Origin: Avena insularis
Taxonomy: Eukaryota; Streptophyta; Magnoliopsida; Poales; Poaceae
DNA length: 64,000 nt
Direction: 5' to 3'
Assembly (NCBI GenBank): GCA_023614405.1
Contig: CM042689.1
Location: 310,783,132-310,847,131 of the forward strand
Made by a program: the position numbers and the translations under genes. Below are positions 10,801 to 23,537 of this stretch, one piece after another (the stretch's first letter is position 1; every line of letters starts with the position of its first letter). The notes under the pieces are model-generated. The model was not told the DNA's origin and did not search any database. It was given only the letters and a program-made list of their open reading frames with translations.

Positions 10801-11457
10801 CCGAAGGTAAAACTAAGGAGAGTGTGCCGACGGCCATCACATCAACTCTTGATCCATTGCCAACGCGCATCGTCACCTCATCCCTCGCTAGCCGTCGTCT
10901 ATTCCATAGCTCCTGTTTCGAGTTACAAATATTAGCAACTGAACCCGTATCAAATACCCAGGCACTACAACGAGGGCTAGTAAGGAAAACATCAATAACA
11001 TATATATCAAATATACCTTTGATGGTGCCAGCCTTCTTGTCCGCTAAGTACTTCGGACAGTTGCGCTTCCAGTGACCCTTGTCCTTGCAATAGAAGCACT
11101 CAGTGTCCGGCTTAGGTCCAGACTTGAGCTTCTTCTCTACAGGGGCAATGTGCTTGTCGCTGCCCTTCTTGAAGGGCTTCTTTGCATCCTTACCTTTCTT
11201 AAAGCTGGGGGGCTTGTTGACCATCAACACATGATTATCTTTCTTGATGTCCACCTCCGCAGCTTTCAGCTTAGCGAAGAGCTCGGTGATCGTATCAGTG
11301 GAACCAATCTGATTATGAGTAACTACAAAACCTTTGTAGCTAGGAGGGAGTGATTGCAGAACTCTGTAAATCTTGAGCTCCTCTGGAATCTTGCAGTCCA
11401 GTTGCTCAAGGCGTTGAGTGTAGCCCGACATCTTAATGGCATGCTCACTAACAGAAC
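7867..11457 (-). pseudogene. Element A gag C-terminus and pol (PR-INT-RT-RNase H), lightly damaged
   Basis: This encodes most of the copia polyprotein. Visible in order are a CX2CX4HX4C zinc knuckle (about 11098-11057), protease FDTGS (about 10951), integrase HHCC with IHTDVCGP, LRSDRGGEY and NGVSERRNR, reverse transcriptase with LYVDDILI at 8846-8857, and RNase H with YVDAS, YMAAAE and LCDNTSA. There are three breaks: TGA at 10538-10540 in place of the Trp expected before the HCRLGH finger, TAG at 10214-10216 in place of a Gln codon, and a one-base insertion near 8127 that shifts the RNase H tail. Apart from these the frame is intact. The gag N-terminus lies at 20098-20488, beyond nested element B. 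Confidence 0.92.
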
Positions 11458-13169
11458 TGTTGGAATTATGCCATAGAGGCAATAATAAAGATGTTATTAT
11501 TATAATTCTTGTTCATAATAAAGTTTATATTCCATGCTAGAATTGTATTAAGCGGAAACTTTAATACTTGTGTGATTTGTGAACAAACACCGTGTCCCTA
11601 GTACGCCTCTATGGACTAGCTCATTGATTAATGATGGTTAAGGTTTCCTGACCATGGACATGAGTTGTCGATTAATAATGAGATCATATCATTGGGAGAA
11701 TGATATGGTGGACAGACCCAAACTAAGCGGAGCAATTAGATCGTGTCATCGTGTTCATCTTTGCGAAGCTTTTCTTATGTCAAATATTGTATTCCTTAGA
11801 CAATGAGATAATACAACTCCCTGGCATCGAAAGAAAGCTTTGAGGTCATCAAATGTCATCCTATGAGAGGGTGATCATAAAGGTGTCTCTCAGGTGATCG
11901 GAAAGTACCTGTTGGGTTGTATGTATCAAGATGGGATTTGTCCCTCCCAAGTTGGAGAGATATACTTCGGGCCCACTCGGTAATCGATATCAACACCGCT
12001 TGCAAGCATGTGGTTAAGGAGTTAATCACAAAGTGATATCGGATTACAGAACGAGTAAAGTACTTGTTATGAACGAGATTGAACTAGGTATGACGGTACC
12101 GACGATCAAATCTCGGGCAAGTAAAATATCGCGAGACGAAGGGAATATATATGGGATTGAATGAATCCTGGCATCGTGGTTCATCCGATATGATCATCGA
12201 TGAATGTGTGGGAGTAAATATGGGTTTCCAGACCCCGCTGTTGATTATTGATATAAGATCATGTCTGCATGTTCTCGAACCCGAAGGGTCACACACTTAA
12301 CGTGTCTTGACGCTAGGATAGATTGGATAATTGGTTTATGAGTTTCTGTTAGGAGTCTCGGATGGGATCCAGGACATCACGGGAGGTTTTGGAGTGGTCC
12401 GGAGAATAAGATTCATATAAGGCAATGCAGTTTTTGGAGTTCGGATTTTTCGGTTAATGATTGTCTGGAAGCTTCTAGAACCTTCCGGAGGGGGACCAAC
12501 GTGGCCCCACCTGACGGGAGGGGGCATGGCCCTATGAGGGAGTGCCCTGGCCTCATTGGGCCAGGGGCACAGGGCCCCATAGGGCCCAGCCGGCCAAACA
12601 AGGGGAAACCCTAATTGGAGCTTCTAGAAGGAGGGGGGGAAACTTGCCCCCCACTCTTCCCTCATTGGCCGCCGGCCTAGGCTTGGGGGAGGGGCTAGGG
12701 CTGCCGCCCACCCCTATATATAAAGAGGGCTGTGGGCGCACCCCCCCACACCTTCCCCTCAAGCCTAGCCGCCCTGCTGCCCTCCTCTCTCTCTCCCTCC
12801 CGACTGCGTGTAGGCGAAGCCCTGCTGCAGAAACTCTCCACCACTTGCACCGCGCCGTCGCGTTGTAGATCCAATCTGTCTCTCCACCATACTTGCTGGA
12901 CCGAGGAAGGAGGAGATGTCGAGGTGCTGCACGGGTGCATCTCCCGGAGGCATCACCACTTGCAGTGCTAGATCGGATCGGATCGCGAGGAGGAGAAGCG
13001 AGTACGACTACATCACCCACGTTCCGACGAACGTTCCGCTGTGCGAATCTTCAAGGGTATGAAGATCTCATCTAATCTCTCTTGTTGTTTGTATCTCCTA
13101 GATTAGATCTTGGCTTTCCCGTTCGCATCCGTAGAATTTTTTTGATTTACTATGCTGCGAAACCCTTCA
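11458..13169 (+). repeat. Element B 5' LTR
   Basis: It begins TGTTGGAATTATG and ends CCCTTCA. A TATATATAAAG promoter box lies at about 12714-12724, with the GC-rich transcribed region downstream. By eye about ten differences separate its first 250 bp from the 3' LTR at 18375, so the insertion is not very recent. Reading frames at 12542-13075 are within this LTR and are not genes. Confidence 0.93.
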
Positions 13170-14390
13170 GTGGTATCAAAGCTAGATCTATGCGTTGTTT
13201 CACGAGTAGAACGCAACATGGTTGTTGCGGGCGTTGATGTTTTCTGTTGCAAGCCTCTTGTTTGTGTTCTTCTTATGACGCGGGATAGTGAGATTGAAGC
13301 GGTCCAGGCCAACCTTACGCGACGTCGTTCGCGAGACCGGCTCCGCACTTGACGTGTGGCTTGTTTCACACATGCGGCTGGTGGATGCCAGTTTCTCTCA
13401 CTATAGTTGTCATGGGATTTACACCGGAGTTTGGAAACCATAATATCACCATTGTGGCTTTCCGTAGGTAAGAATCGTTCTTAGCTTGCTACTCCCATAA
13501 GCCACGTAAAACATGCAACAACAAAGTAGAGGCGTCTAACTTGTTTTTGCAGGGAGTGTTTTCTGTGATATGGTATGGCCCAAGATGTGATGTGTATATT
13601 GTATGCGATGATCATGTTTTGTAATGTTTCACGACTTGCATGTCGATGAGTACACAACCGGCAGGAGCCATATGGTTGTCTTTATAATTGTGTATGACCT
13701 GTGTGTCAACTTCTTATACGCCATGTAATAGTTTCACTTTATCGCTAAGTAGTTAGCAATAGTTGTAGTTGCTATTCGTGGTGGAGGCAATCATGGTGGA
13801 GTGATGGAGATCATGCCGGAACGCACAAGATGGAGATCATTGCGCGAAGATTGGCTATACCATGTCACATAAAGTTATATGCATGTGATGTTTATCCTTT
13901 TATGTATCTTATTATGCTTAGATCGCGACGGTAGCATTATAAGATGATTCCTCACTTAAAGATCAAGATAAAACTGTGTTCTCCCCATGTATGCACCGTT
14001 GCAAAAGTTCTTCGTGTCCAAGCATCACGTGATGATCGGGTGCTATAGACTCTATGTTCACATACAACGGGTGCAAGCCAGTTTTTGCACACGCGGAAAT
14101 ACTTGGGTTTGACTTGACGAGCCTAGCATATACAGACATGGCCTCGGAACACATGAACCGAAAGGTTAAGCATGAGTCATATGAATGATATGATCGACAC
14201 TTCATTGTCCACCATTGAAGCCACATCTCTTCTCGTGAATATCGGATTAGGTGTGGTGAATTTGGATCATGTTCACTAAACAACTTGAGGGATGTTGAAT
14301 TTAGTGGGAGTTCATCTAGTAATTTGATTAAAAGTTGAACTAGTTATCATGAACATAGTCTAATTTATACTTGCAAATATTGTAGATCAA
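13170..14390 (+). other. Element B primer-binding site and untranslated leader
   Basis: TGGTATCAAAGC at 13171-13182 is the primer site for initiator tRNA-Met, with one change from the TGGTATCAGAGC seen in element A. The following 1.2 kb has no credible coding frame and is the element's leader. The matching leader of element A lies at 20489-21690 on the minus strand. Confidence 0.85.
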
Positions 14391-17300
14391 ATGGCTAAGT
14401 CCAACTTTAACTTCAACGTTTTTGCTGAGAAGGAAAAGCTTAGAAACAATGGGTCTAACTTCACCAATTGGTTCCGCAATCTGAGAATCATTCTCTCTAG
14501 CGGTCAAAAGGACTATGTCCTTGAAAATGCGCTAGTAGGTAGATGCGCCGGCTGATGAGAAAGCTGTCTATCAGTCGCGCAAAGATGATTATGGTATGAT
14601 TAAGAGCACCATGTTGTTTGCTATGGAATCGGACCTTCAAAATCGTTTTGAAGACTATCCCGGGCCCTTTGAGATTCTCGAGGAGCTGAAAACCATGTTT
14701 CAGACTCAGGCCCATTCTGAGAGATATGAGATCTCTGAGAAATTCTTTAACTGCAAGATGGAGGAAGGGAGTTCCGTTAGTGAGCACACCATTAAGATGT
14801 CGGGCTACACTCAACGCCTTGAGCAACTAGACTACAAGATTCTAGAGGAGCTCAAGATTGACAGGGTTCTGCAATCACTCCCTCCCAGCTACAAAAGTTT
14901 TGTAGTGACTCACAATAGGATTGGTTCCACTGATACGATCACCGAGCTCTTCGCAAAGCTAAAGGCTGCGGAGGTGGACATCAAAAAGGATAATCATGTG
15001 TTGATGGTCAACAAGCCCCCCACCTTCAAGAAAGGTAAGGGTGCAAAGAAGCCCTTCAAGAAAGGCGGCGGCAAGCGCGTTGCCTCTGCTGAGAAGAAGC
15101 TCAAGTCTGGTCCTAAGCCGGACACTGAGTGCTTATATTGCAAGGACAAGGGTCCTTTGGAAGAATCGTCCGAAGTACTTTGCGGACAAGAAGGCTGGCA
15201 CCATCAAAGGTATATTTGATATACATGTTATTGGTGTTGTCCTAACTAGCCCTCGTTGTAGTGCCTGGGTATTCGATACTGGTTCAGTTACTAATATTTG
15301 TAACTCGAAACAGGACCTACGCAATAGACGACGGCTTGCGAGGGATGAGGTGACGATGCGCGTTGGCAACGGATCAAGAGTTGATGTGATGGCCGTCGGC
15401 ACACTCTCCTTAGTTTTACCTTCGGGATTAGTTTTAAACCTCAATAAATGTTATTATGTGCCTGCGTTGAGCATGAACATTATTTCTGGATCTTGTTTAT
15501 TGCAAGACGGTTATTCATTTAAATCGGAGAATAATGGTTGTTCTATTTATATGAGTAACATCTTTTATGGTCATGCACCTGTTGTGAATGGTTTATTTCT
15601 TCTAAATCTCGAAAGGGATGAAACACACATCCATAACATTGAGGCTAAGAGATGCAAGGTAGATAGTGATAATACTACTTATTTGTGGCACTGTCTTCTA
15701 GCTCATATTGGAGTGAAGCGCATGAAGAAACTCCATTATGATGGACTTTTGGAGTCTCTTGATTTTGAATCATTTGACACATGCGAACCATGCCTCATGG
15801 GCAAGATGATCAAAACCCCGTTCTCCGGTATGATGGAGCGAGCAACGGACTTGTTGGAAATCATACATACCGATGTATGCGGACCGATGAGTGTTTCGAC
15901 GCGCGGTGGATATCGCTATTTTCTCACTTTTACCGATGACTTAAGTAGATATGGGTATATCTATTTAATGAAACATAAATCTGAAACATTTGAAAAGTTC
16001 AAAGAATTTCAGAATGAAGTGGAGAATCATCATAACAGAAAGATTAAGTTTCTACGATCCGATCGTGGAGGTAAATATTTGAGTTATGATTTTCTCACGC
16101 ATCTTAAAGCAAGCGGAATCGTTTCACAACTCACGCCACCCGGAACACCACAGCGCAATGGTGTGTCTGAACGCCGGAATCGAACCCTATTAGATATGGT
16201 CCGATCAATGATGTCTCTTACTGATTTGCCGTTATCATTTTGGGGTTATGCATTAGAAACCGCTGCATTCACTTTAAATAGGGCACCATCTAAATCCGTT
16301 GAGACGACACCGTATGAACTGTGGTTTGGTGCTAAACCTAATTTGTCGTTTCTTAAAGTTTGGGGATGCGAAGCTTACGTCAAGAAGTTGATGCCGGACA
16401 AGCTCGAACCCAAAGTGGAGAAATGTGTCTTCATAGGATACCCTAAGGAAACTATTGGGTATACCTATCACGTAACCGAAGGCAAAGTGTTTGTCGAAGA
16501 ACGGTTCCTTTCTTGAGAAGGAGTTTCTCTCGAAAGAAGTGAGTGGGAGGAAAGTAGAGCTAGACGAGGTTATTGAACCTTCTCTTGAGTTGGAGAGTAG
16601 CGCACCTGAAATTGTTCGGTCACTTTGCACCAACAATAGAGGAAGCTAATGACAAGGATCATGAAGCTTCGGACGATGCTGCTACTGAACGTCGCAGGTC
16701 GACAAGGTCGCGTGCCCCTCCTGAGTGGTACGGCAACCCTGTCTTGACTGTCTTGTTGGTAGAAGACAATGAACCTACGAACTATGAGGAAGCGATGATG
16801 AGCCCAGACTCTGAGAAATGGCTAGAAGCCATGAAATCCGAATTGGGATCCATGAGCGAAAACCAAGTATGGACTTTGGTGGACCCTCCTAGCGACCGAA
16901 AGGTCGTTGAGTGCAAATGGATCTTCAAGAAGAAAACGGACGCGGATGGTAATGTTACTGTCTATAAAGCACAGCTTGTCGCGAAAGGTTTTCGGCAAGT
17001 TCAAGGTGTTGACTATGATGAGACTTTCTCTCCCGTAGCGATGTTTAAGTCCATTCGGATTTTATTAGCAATTGCTGCGTTTCATAATTATGAAATATGG
17101 CAGATGGATGTCAAGACCGTGTTCCTCAATGGCAACATTGATGAAGAGTTGTATATGATGCAACCCGAAGGTTTTGTCGATCCTAAGGATGCTGATAAAG
17201 TGTGCAAGCTTCAGCGTTCCATTTATGGACTGAAGCAAGCATCTCGGAGTTGGAACCTTCGTTTTGATCAAGTGATCAAGAGCTTTGGATTTGTTCCAAA

Positions 17301-18346
17301 TTGCTACGAAGCTTGCATCTACAAGAAAGTGAGTGGGAGCTCGGTGACATTTCTGGTACTATATGTGGATGACATATTGATTATTGGAAATGACATTAAC
17401 ATGCTTAACGAAGTGAAGAGTTATTTGAACAAGTGTTTTTCAATGAAAGACCTAGGTGAAGCTGCTTATATATTGGGCATCAAAATCTATAGAGATAGAC
17501 AAAGACGCCTGATAGCTTTAAGCCAGAGGTACATACCTAGACAAAGTTCTGAAAAGGTTCAAAATGGATAAGGCAAAGAAAGGTTCAGTGCCTATGTTGT
17601 CAGGTAAGATATTGAGCAAGGCTCAGTGTCCAGCTACGGTAAATGATAGAGAAGCTATGAGCAAAGTGCCTTATGCCTCGGCCATAGGTTCTATCATGTA
17701 TGCCATGCTGTGTACTAGACCGGATGTGTCCAATGCTCTTAGTTTGACGAGCAGATATCAAAGTTATCCGAGAGGAACATGGACAGCGTGAAGAACATCC
17801 TAAAGTACCTAAATAGGACTAAAGAAATGTTCTTAGTCTATGGGGTGATGAACAAATGTCGTAAAGGGTTACGTCGATGCTAGTTTCGACACCGACAAGG
17901 ATGATTCTAAATCTCAGACAGGATACATTTATATTTTGAATGGAGGAGCTGTGAGCTGGAGAAGCTGCAAGCAAAGCGTGATCGCGGGATCTACAGTAGA
18001 AGCGGAATACATGGCTGTTGCAGAAGAGTCAAGTGAAGGAGTTTGGATCAGGAACTTCATCACTGAGCTTGGCGTGGTTCCAAGTGCATTGGACCCACTG
18101 GACATATTGTGTGACAACACTGGCGCCATAGCACTCGCTAAGGAACCAAGATATCATCCAAAGACCAAGCATATCAACCGCAAGTTTCATATAATCCGAG
18201 ATTATATAGCAGATGGAGATCTGAAGATTAGCAAAGTACATACAGATCTGAATGTCGCAGATCCATTGACTAAACCTCTTCCACGTGCAAAACATGATCA
18301 GCACCTCAGTGCCATGGATGTTAGATTGTTGCCAAATGTAAACTAG
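14391..18346 (+). pseudogene. Element B gag-pol, heavily disrupted
   Basis: The start ATG at 14391 opens a gag beginning MAKSNFNFNVFAEKEKL. Frame breaks are visible near 14535 (a short deletion relative to A), 15150, 16505, 16620, 17530 and 17770-17860. The zinc knuckle is ruined: the His and last Cys seen in A are absent. Protease FDTGS, integrase LRSDRGG and NGVSERRN, and RT YVDDILI (17362-17373) remain. The RNase H tail at 17936-18346 ends at TAG. Although B is the younger insertion, its coding region is more damaged than that of its host A. Confidence 0.9.
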
Positions 18347-18361
18347 ATTATTGACTCTAGT

Positions 18362-18374
18362 GCAAGTGGGAGAC
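18362..18374 (+). other. Polypurine tract of element B
   Basis: GCAAGTGGGAGAC lies directly before the 3' LTR, identical to the tract of element A. Confidence 0.8.
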
Positions 18375-20092
18375 TGTTGGAATTATGCCCTAGAGGCAAT
18401 AATAAAGATGTTATTATTATAATTCTTATTCATGATAAAGTTTATATTCCATGCTAGATATGTATTAAGCAGAAACTTTAATACTTATGTGGTTTGTGAA
18501 CAAACACTGTGTCCCTAGTACGCCTCTATGGACTAGCTCATTGATTAATGATGGTTAAGGTTTCCTAACCATGGACATGAGTTGTCGATTAATAATGAGA
18601 TCATATCATTGGGAGAATGATATGGTGGACAGACCCAAACTAAGCGGAGCAATTAGATCGTGTCATCGTGTTCATCTTTGCGAAGCTTTTCTTATGTCAA
18701 ATATTGTATTGCTTAGACCATGAGATAATACAACTCCCTGGCATCGGAAGAAAGCTTTGAGGTCATCAAACGTCATCCTATGAGAGGGTGATCATAAAGG
18801 TGTCTCTCAGGTGATCGGAAAGTACCTGTTGGGTTGTATGTATCGAGATGGGATTTGTCCCTCCCAAGTTGGAGAGATATACTTCGGGCCCACTCGGTAA
18901 TCGATATCAACACCGCTTGCAAGCATGTGGTTAAGGAGTTAATCACAAAGTGATATCGGATTACGGAACGAGTAAAGTACTTGCTGTGAATGAGATTGAA
19001 CTAGGTATGACGGTACCGACGATCAAATCTCGGGCAAGTAAAATATCGCGAGACGAAGGGAATATATATGGGATTGAATGAATCCTGGCATTGTGGTTCA
19101 TCCGATATGATCATCGATGAATGTGTGGGAGTCAATATGGGTTTCCAGACCCCGCTGTTGATTATTGATATAAGATCATGTTTGCATGTTCTTGAACCCG
19201 AAGGGTCACACACTTAACGTGTCTCGACGCTAGGATAGATTGGATAATTGGTTTATGAGTTTTTGTTCGGAGTCTCGGATGGGATCCGGGACATCACGTG
19301 AGGTTCCGGAGTGGTCCGGAGAATAAGATTCATATAAGGCAATGCAGTTTTTGGAGTTCGGAATTGTTTCGGGTTAATCGGTATTGTACCAGAAGCTTCT
19401 AGAACCTTCCGGAGGGGGACCAACGTGGCCCCACCTGCCGAGAGGGGGCATGGGCCTATGAGGGAGTGCCCTGGCCGCATTGGGCCAGGGGCACAAGGCC
19501 CCATAGGGCCCAGCCGGCCAAACAAGGGGAAACCCTAATTGGAGCTTCTAGAAGGAGGGGGGAAACTTGCCCCCCACTCTTCCCTCCTTGGCCGCCGTCC
19601 TAGGCTTGGGGGAGGGGCTAGGGCTGCCGCCCACCCCTCTATATAAAGAGGGCTGGGGGCGCACCACCACCCCACACCTTCCCCTCAAGCCTAGCCGCCC
19701 TGCTGCCCTCCTCTCTCTCCCTCCCGACTGCGTGTAGGCGAAGCCCTGCTGTAGAAACTCTCCACCACTTGCACCGCGCCGTCGCGTTGTAGATCCAATC
19801 CGTCTCTCCACCATACTTGCTGGACCGAGGAATGAGGAGACGTCGAGGTGCTGCACGTGTGCATCTCCCGGAGGCATCGCCACTTGTGGTGCTAGATCGG
19901 ATCGGATCGCGAGGAGGAGAAGCGAGTACGACTACATCACCCACGTTCCGACGAACGTTCCGCTGTGCGAATCTTCAAGGGTATGAAGATATCATCTAAT
20001 CTCTCTCGTTGTTTGCATCTCCTAGATTAGATCTTGGCTTTCCCATTCGCATCCGTAGAAATTTTTGATTTACTATGCTGCGAAACCCTTCA
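18375..20092 (+). repeat. Element B 3' LTR
   Basis: It spans TGTTGG to CCCTTCA and is homologous throughout to 11458-13169. Its promoter box reads CTATATAAAG near 19640. Its right edge abuts the GGAAC target duplicate inside the gag of element A. Confidence 0.93.
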
Positions 20093-20097
20093 GGAAC

Positions 20098-20488
20098 TCC
20101 CTTCCTCCATCTTGCAGTTAAAGAATTTCTCAGAGATCTCATATCTCTCAGAACGGGCCTGAGTCTGGAACATAGTTTTCAGTTCCTCAAGGATCTCAAA
20201 GGGCCCGGGGAAATCTTCAAAACGATTTTGAAGGTCCGATTCCATAGCAAACAACATGGTGCTCTTAATCACACCATAATCATCTTTGCGCGACTGATAA
20301 ACAACTTTCTCATCAGCCGGCGCATCTACAGCAGGGGCGTCACCTAGCGCTTTCTCAAGGACATAGTCCTTTTGTCCGCCAGCGAGAATGATTCTCAGAT
20401 TGCGGAACCAGTTGGTGAAGTTAGACCCATTGTTCTTAAGCTTTTCTTTCTCAGCAAAAACGTTGAAGTTGAAGTTGGACTTAGCCAT
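20098..20488 (-). pseudogene. Element A gag N-terminus, severed by element B
   Basis: The ATG at 20488-20486 opens an uninterrupted 130-codon frame that begins MAKSNFNFNVFAEKEKL and ends EEGSS at the insertion site. It continues in the same protein at 11457. Gag forms the particle coat of the element. No stop is seen in this portion. Confidence 0.92.
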
Positions 20489-21690
20489 TTGATCTACAAA
20501 ATTTGCAAGTACAATTTAGACTATGTTCATGATAACTAGTTCAACTTAATCAAATTACTAGATGAACTCCCACTAAATTCAACATCCCTCAAGTTGTTTA
20601 GTGAACATGATCCAAATTCACCACACCTAATCCGATCTTCACGAGAAGAGATGTGGTTTCAATGGTGGACAACAAAGTGTCGATCATATCATTCATATGA
20701 CTCATGCTTAACCTTTCGGTTCATGTGTTCTGAGGCCATGTCTGTACATGCTAGGCTCGTCAAGTCAAACCCAAGTATTTCCGCGTGTGCAAAACTGGCT
20801 TGCACCCGTTGTATGTGAATGTAGAGTTTATAGCACCCGATCATCACGTGATGCTTGAACACGACGAACTTTCGCAACGGTGCATACATGGGGAGAACAC
20901 AGTTTTATCTTGATCTTTAAGTGAGGAATCATCTTATAATGCTACCGTCGCGATCTAAGCATAATAAGATACATAAAAGGATAAACATCACATGCATATA
21001 ATTTTATGTGACATGGTATAGCCAATCTCCGCGCAATGATTTCCATCTTGTGCGTGCCAGCATGATATCCATCACTCCACCATGATTGCCTCCACCACGA
21101 ATAGCAACTACAACTATTGCTAACTACTTAGCGATAAAGTAAGGCTATTACATGGCGTATAAGAAGTTGACACACAGGTCATACACGATTATAAAGACAA
21201 CCATATGGCTCCTGCCAGTTGTGTACTCATCGACATGCAAGTAGTGAAACATTACAAAACATGATCATTGCATAAACCATACACATCACATCTTGGGCCA
21301 TACCATATCACAGAAACACTCCCTGCAAAAATAAGTTAGACGCCTCTACTTTGTTGTTGCATGTTTTACGTGGCTTATGGGAGTAACAAGCTAAGAACGA
21401 TTCTTACCTACGGAAAGCCACAACGGTGATATTATGGTTGCCAAACTCCGGTGTAAATCCCATGACAACTATAGTGAGAGAAACTGGCATCCACCAGCCG
21501 CATGTGGAACAAGCCACACGTCAAGTCTTGAGCGGTCTCATGAACGAGGTCGCGTAAAGTTGGCCTGACCGCGATCTCACTATCCCGCGTCATAAGAAGT
21601 ACACAAACAAGAGGCTTGCAACAGAAAACATCAACGCCCGCAACAAGCATGTTGCGTTCTACTCGTGAAACACATCTACGCATAGATCTA

Positions 21691-21702
21691 GCTCTGATAC
21701 CA
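21691..21702 (-). other. Primer-binding site of element A
   Basis: The minus strand reads TGGTATCAGAGC, complementary to the 3' end of plant initiator tRNA-Met, one base inside the 5' LTR. This site fixes the orientation of element A. Confidence 0.85.
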
Positions 21703-21703
21703 C

Positions 21704-23418
21704 TGAAGGGTTTCGCAGCCTAGTAAATCAAAAAAAATCTACGGATGCGAACGGGGAAGCCAATATCTAATCTAGGAGATGCAAACAACGAGGGGGGATA
21801 GATGAGATCTTCATACCCTTGAAGATTCGCACAGCGGAACGTTCGACGGAACGTGGTTGATGTAGTCGTACTCGCTTCTCCTCCTCGCGATCCGATCCGA
21901 TCCAACACCGCAAGTGGCGATGCCTCCGAGAGATGCACACGTACGGCACCTCGACGTATCCTCCTTCCTCGGTCCAGCAAGTGGGGTAGAGAGATAGGTT
22001 GGATCTACAACACTACGGCGGGGTGCAAATGGTGGAGAGTTTACGGCAGGCTTCGCCACCACGATGGGAGAGAGAGAGAGGAGGGCAGCAGGGCGGCTAG
22101 GGATTGAGGAGGTGTGGGGGAGGGTGCGCCCCCATCTCTCTTTATATAGAGGGGTGGGCGGCTGCCCCTTGCCCCTCCTCCAAGCCTAGGGCCGGCGGCC
22201 AAGGGGGAGGAGTGGGGGGCAAGTTTCCCCCCTCCTTCTAGAAGCTCTCCCTAGGGTTTCCCCTAGGGCTTGGCCGGCTGGGCCCTATGGGGCCTTGTGC
22301 CCCTGGCCCAATGAGGCCAGGGAACTCCCTCATAGGGCCATGCCCCCTCCCGTCAGGTGGGGCCACGTTGGTCCCCCTCCGGAAGGTTCTAGAAGCTTCC
22401 GGTACAATACCGAACAATCCGAAACACTTTCGAACTCCAAAAACTGCTTTGCCTTAAATAAATCTTATTCTCCGTACCATTCCGGAACCTCTCGTGATGT
22501 CCCGGATCCCATCCGAGACTCTGAACAAAAACTCATAAACCAATTATCCATTCTATCCTAGCGTCAAGACACGTTAAGTGTGTGACCCTGCGGGTTCGAG
22601 AATATGCAGACATGATCTTGTATCAATAATCAACAGCGGGGTCTAGAAACCCATATTGACTCCCACATACTCATCGATGATCATATCGGATGAACCACGA
22701 TGCCAGGATTCAATTAATCCCATATACATATTCCCTTCGTCACGCGATATTTTACTTGCCCGAGATTCGATCGTCGGCATCGGCATACCTAGTTCAATCT
22801 CGTTCACAGCAAGTACTTTACTCGTTCCGTAATCCGATATCACTTTGTGATTAACTCCTTAACCACGTGCTTGCAATCGGTGTTGATATCGATTACCGAG
22901 TGGGCCCGAAGTATATCTCTCCGACTTGGGAGGGACAAATCCCATCTCGATACATACAACCCAACAAGTACTTTCCGATCACCTGAGAGACACCTTTATG
23001 ATCACCCTCTCATAGGATGACGTTTGATGACCTCAAAGCTTTCTTCCGATACCAGGGAGTTGCATTATCTCATGGTCTAAGGAATACAATATTTGACATA
23101 AGAAAAAGCTTCGCAAAGATGAACACGATGACACGATCTAATTGCTCTACTTGATTTGGGTCTGTCCTTCATACCATTCTCATAATGATGTGATCTCATT
23201 ATTAATCGACAACTCATGTCTATGGTTAGGAAACCTTAACCATCATTAATCAATGAGCTAGTCCATAGAGGCGTACTAGAGACACGGTGTTGTTCATAAA
23301 CCACACAAGTATTAAAGTTTCCGCTTGATACAATTCTAGCATGGAATATAAACTTTATCATGAACAAGAATTATAATAATAACATCTTTATTATTGCCTC
23401 TAGGGCATAATTCCAATA
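21704..23418 (-). repeat. Element A 5' LTR
   Basis: On the minus strand it runs from TATTGGAATT at 23418 to CCCTTCA at 21704. A TATATAAAG promoter box lies at about 22141-22150. Like the 3' LTR of A it starts with TA, not TG. Its outer edge touches the GCGCC target duplicate at 23419-23423. Confidence 0.93.
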
Positions 23419-23423
23419 GCGCC

Positions 23424-23537
23424 ATCCTGCACGCCAAACTTGTCGCATCGACTGCCGCCCGTGCAACCAACTGTCTGAAAGTTTCACATCCCCGCCATGT
23501 TGCTTCGCCGCCCCCGCCTCGCTCCGCCTCCAGACTG
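23424..23537 (+). promoter_or_regulatory. AP2 gene 5' flank; right half of the split bidirectional promoter
   Basis: These 114 bp lie between element A and the AP2 start codon and are GC-rich with no TATA box. Before element A inserted they continued directly into 6109-5874 and the F-box gene. The AP2 gene has thus lost its native upstream sequence beyond about 114 bp and now has the outer edge of a 5' LTR in its place. Confidence 0.6.

Larger units (their letters stand above)
11458..20092 (+). mobile_element. Copia-type LTR retrotransposon B, nested in gag of element A
   Basis: Structure: 5' LTR 11458-13169, tRNA-Met primer site, leader, gag-pol 14391-18346, purine tract, 3' LTR 18375-20092. 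Flanks are AGAAC (11453-11457) and GGAAC (20093-20097), a 5-bp target duplication with one mismatch. The flanking reading frames of A join exactly across it (EEGSS on one side, VSEHAIK on the other), which proves the insertion point. It belongs to the same family as A, in opposite orientation. Confidence 0.93.
6115..23418 (-). mobile_element. Copia-type LTR retrotransposon A, complete, carrying nested element B
   Basis: The element is oriented on the minus strand: 5' LTR 21704-23418, gag-pol, 3' LTR 6115-7838. It is flanked by a perfect 5-bp target duplication, GCGCC, at 6110-6114 and 23419-23423. The primer-binding site is complementary to initiator tRNA-Met, and a purine tract precedes the 3' LTR. 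Domain order protease-integrase-RT-RNase H makes it Ty1-copia. The LTR layout resembles the Angela/BARE group of Triticeae, but I do not assign a family name. Its gag is split by element B (11458-20092). Without B the element would be about 8.7 kb. Confidence 0.93.
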
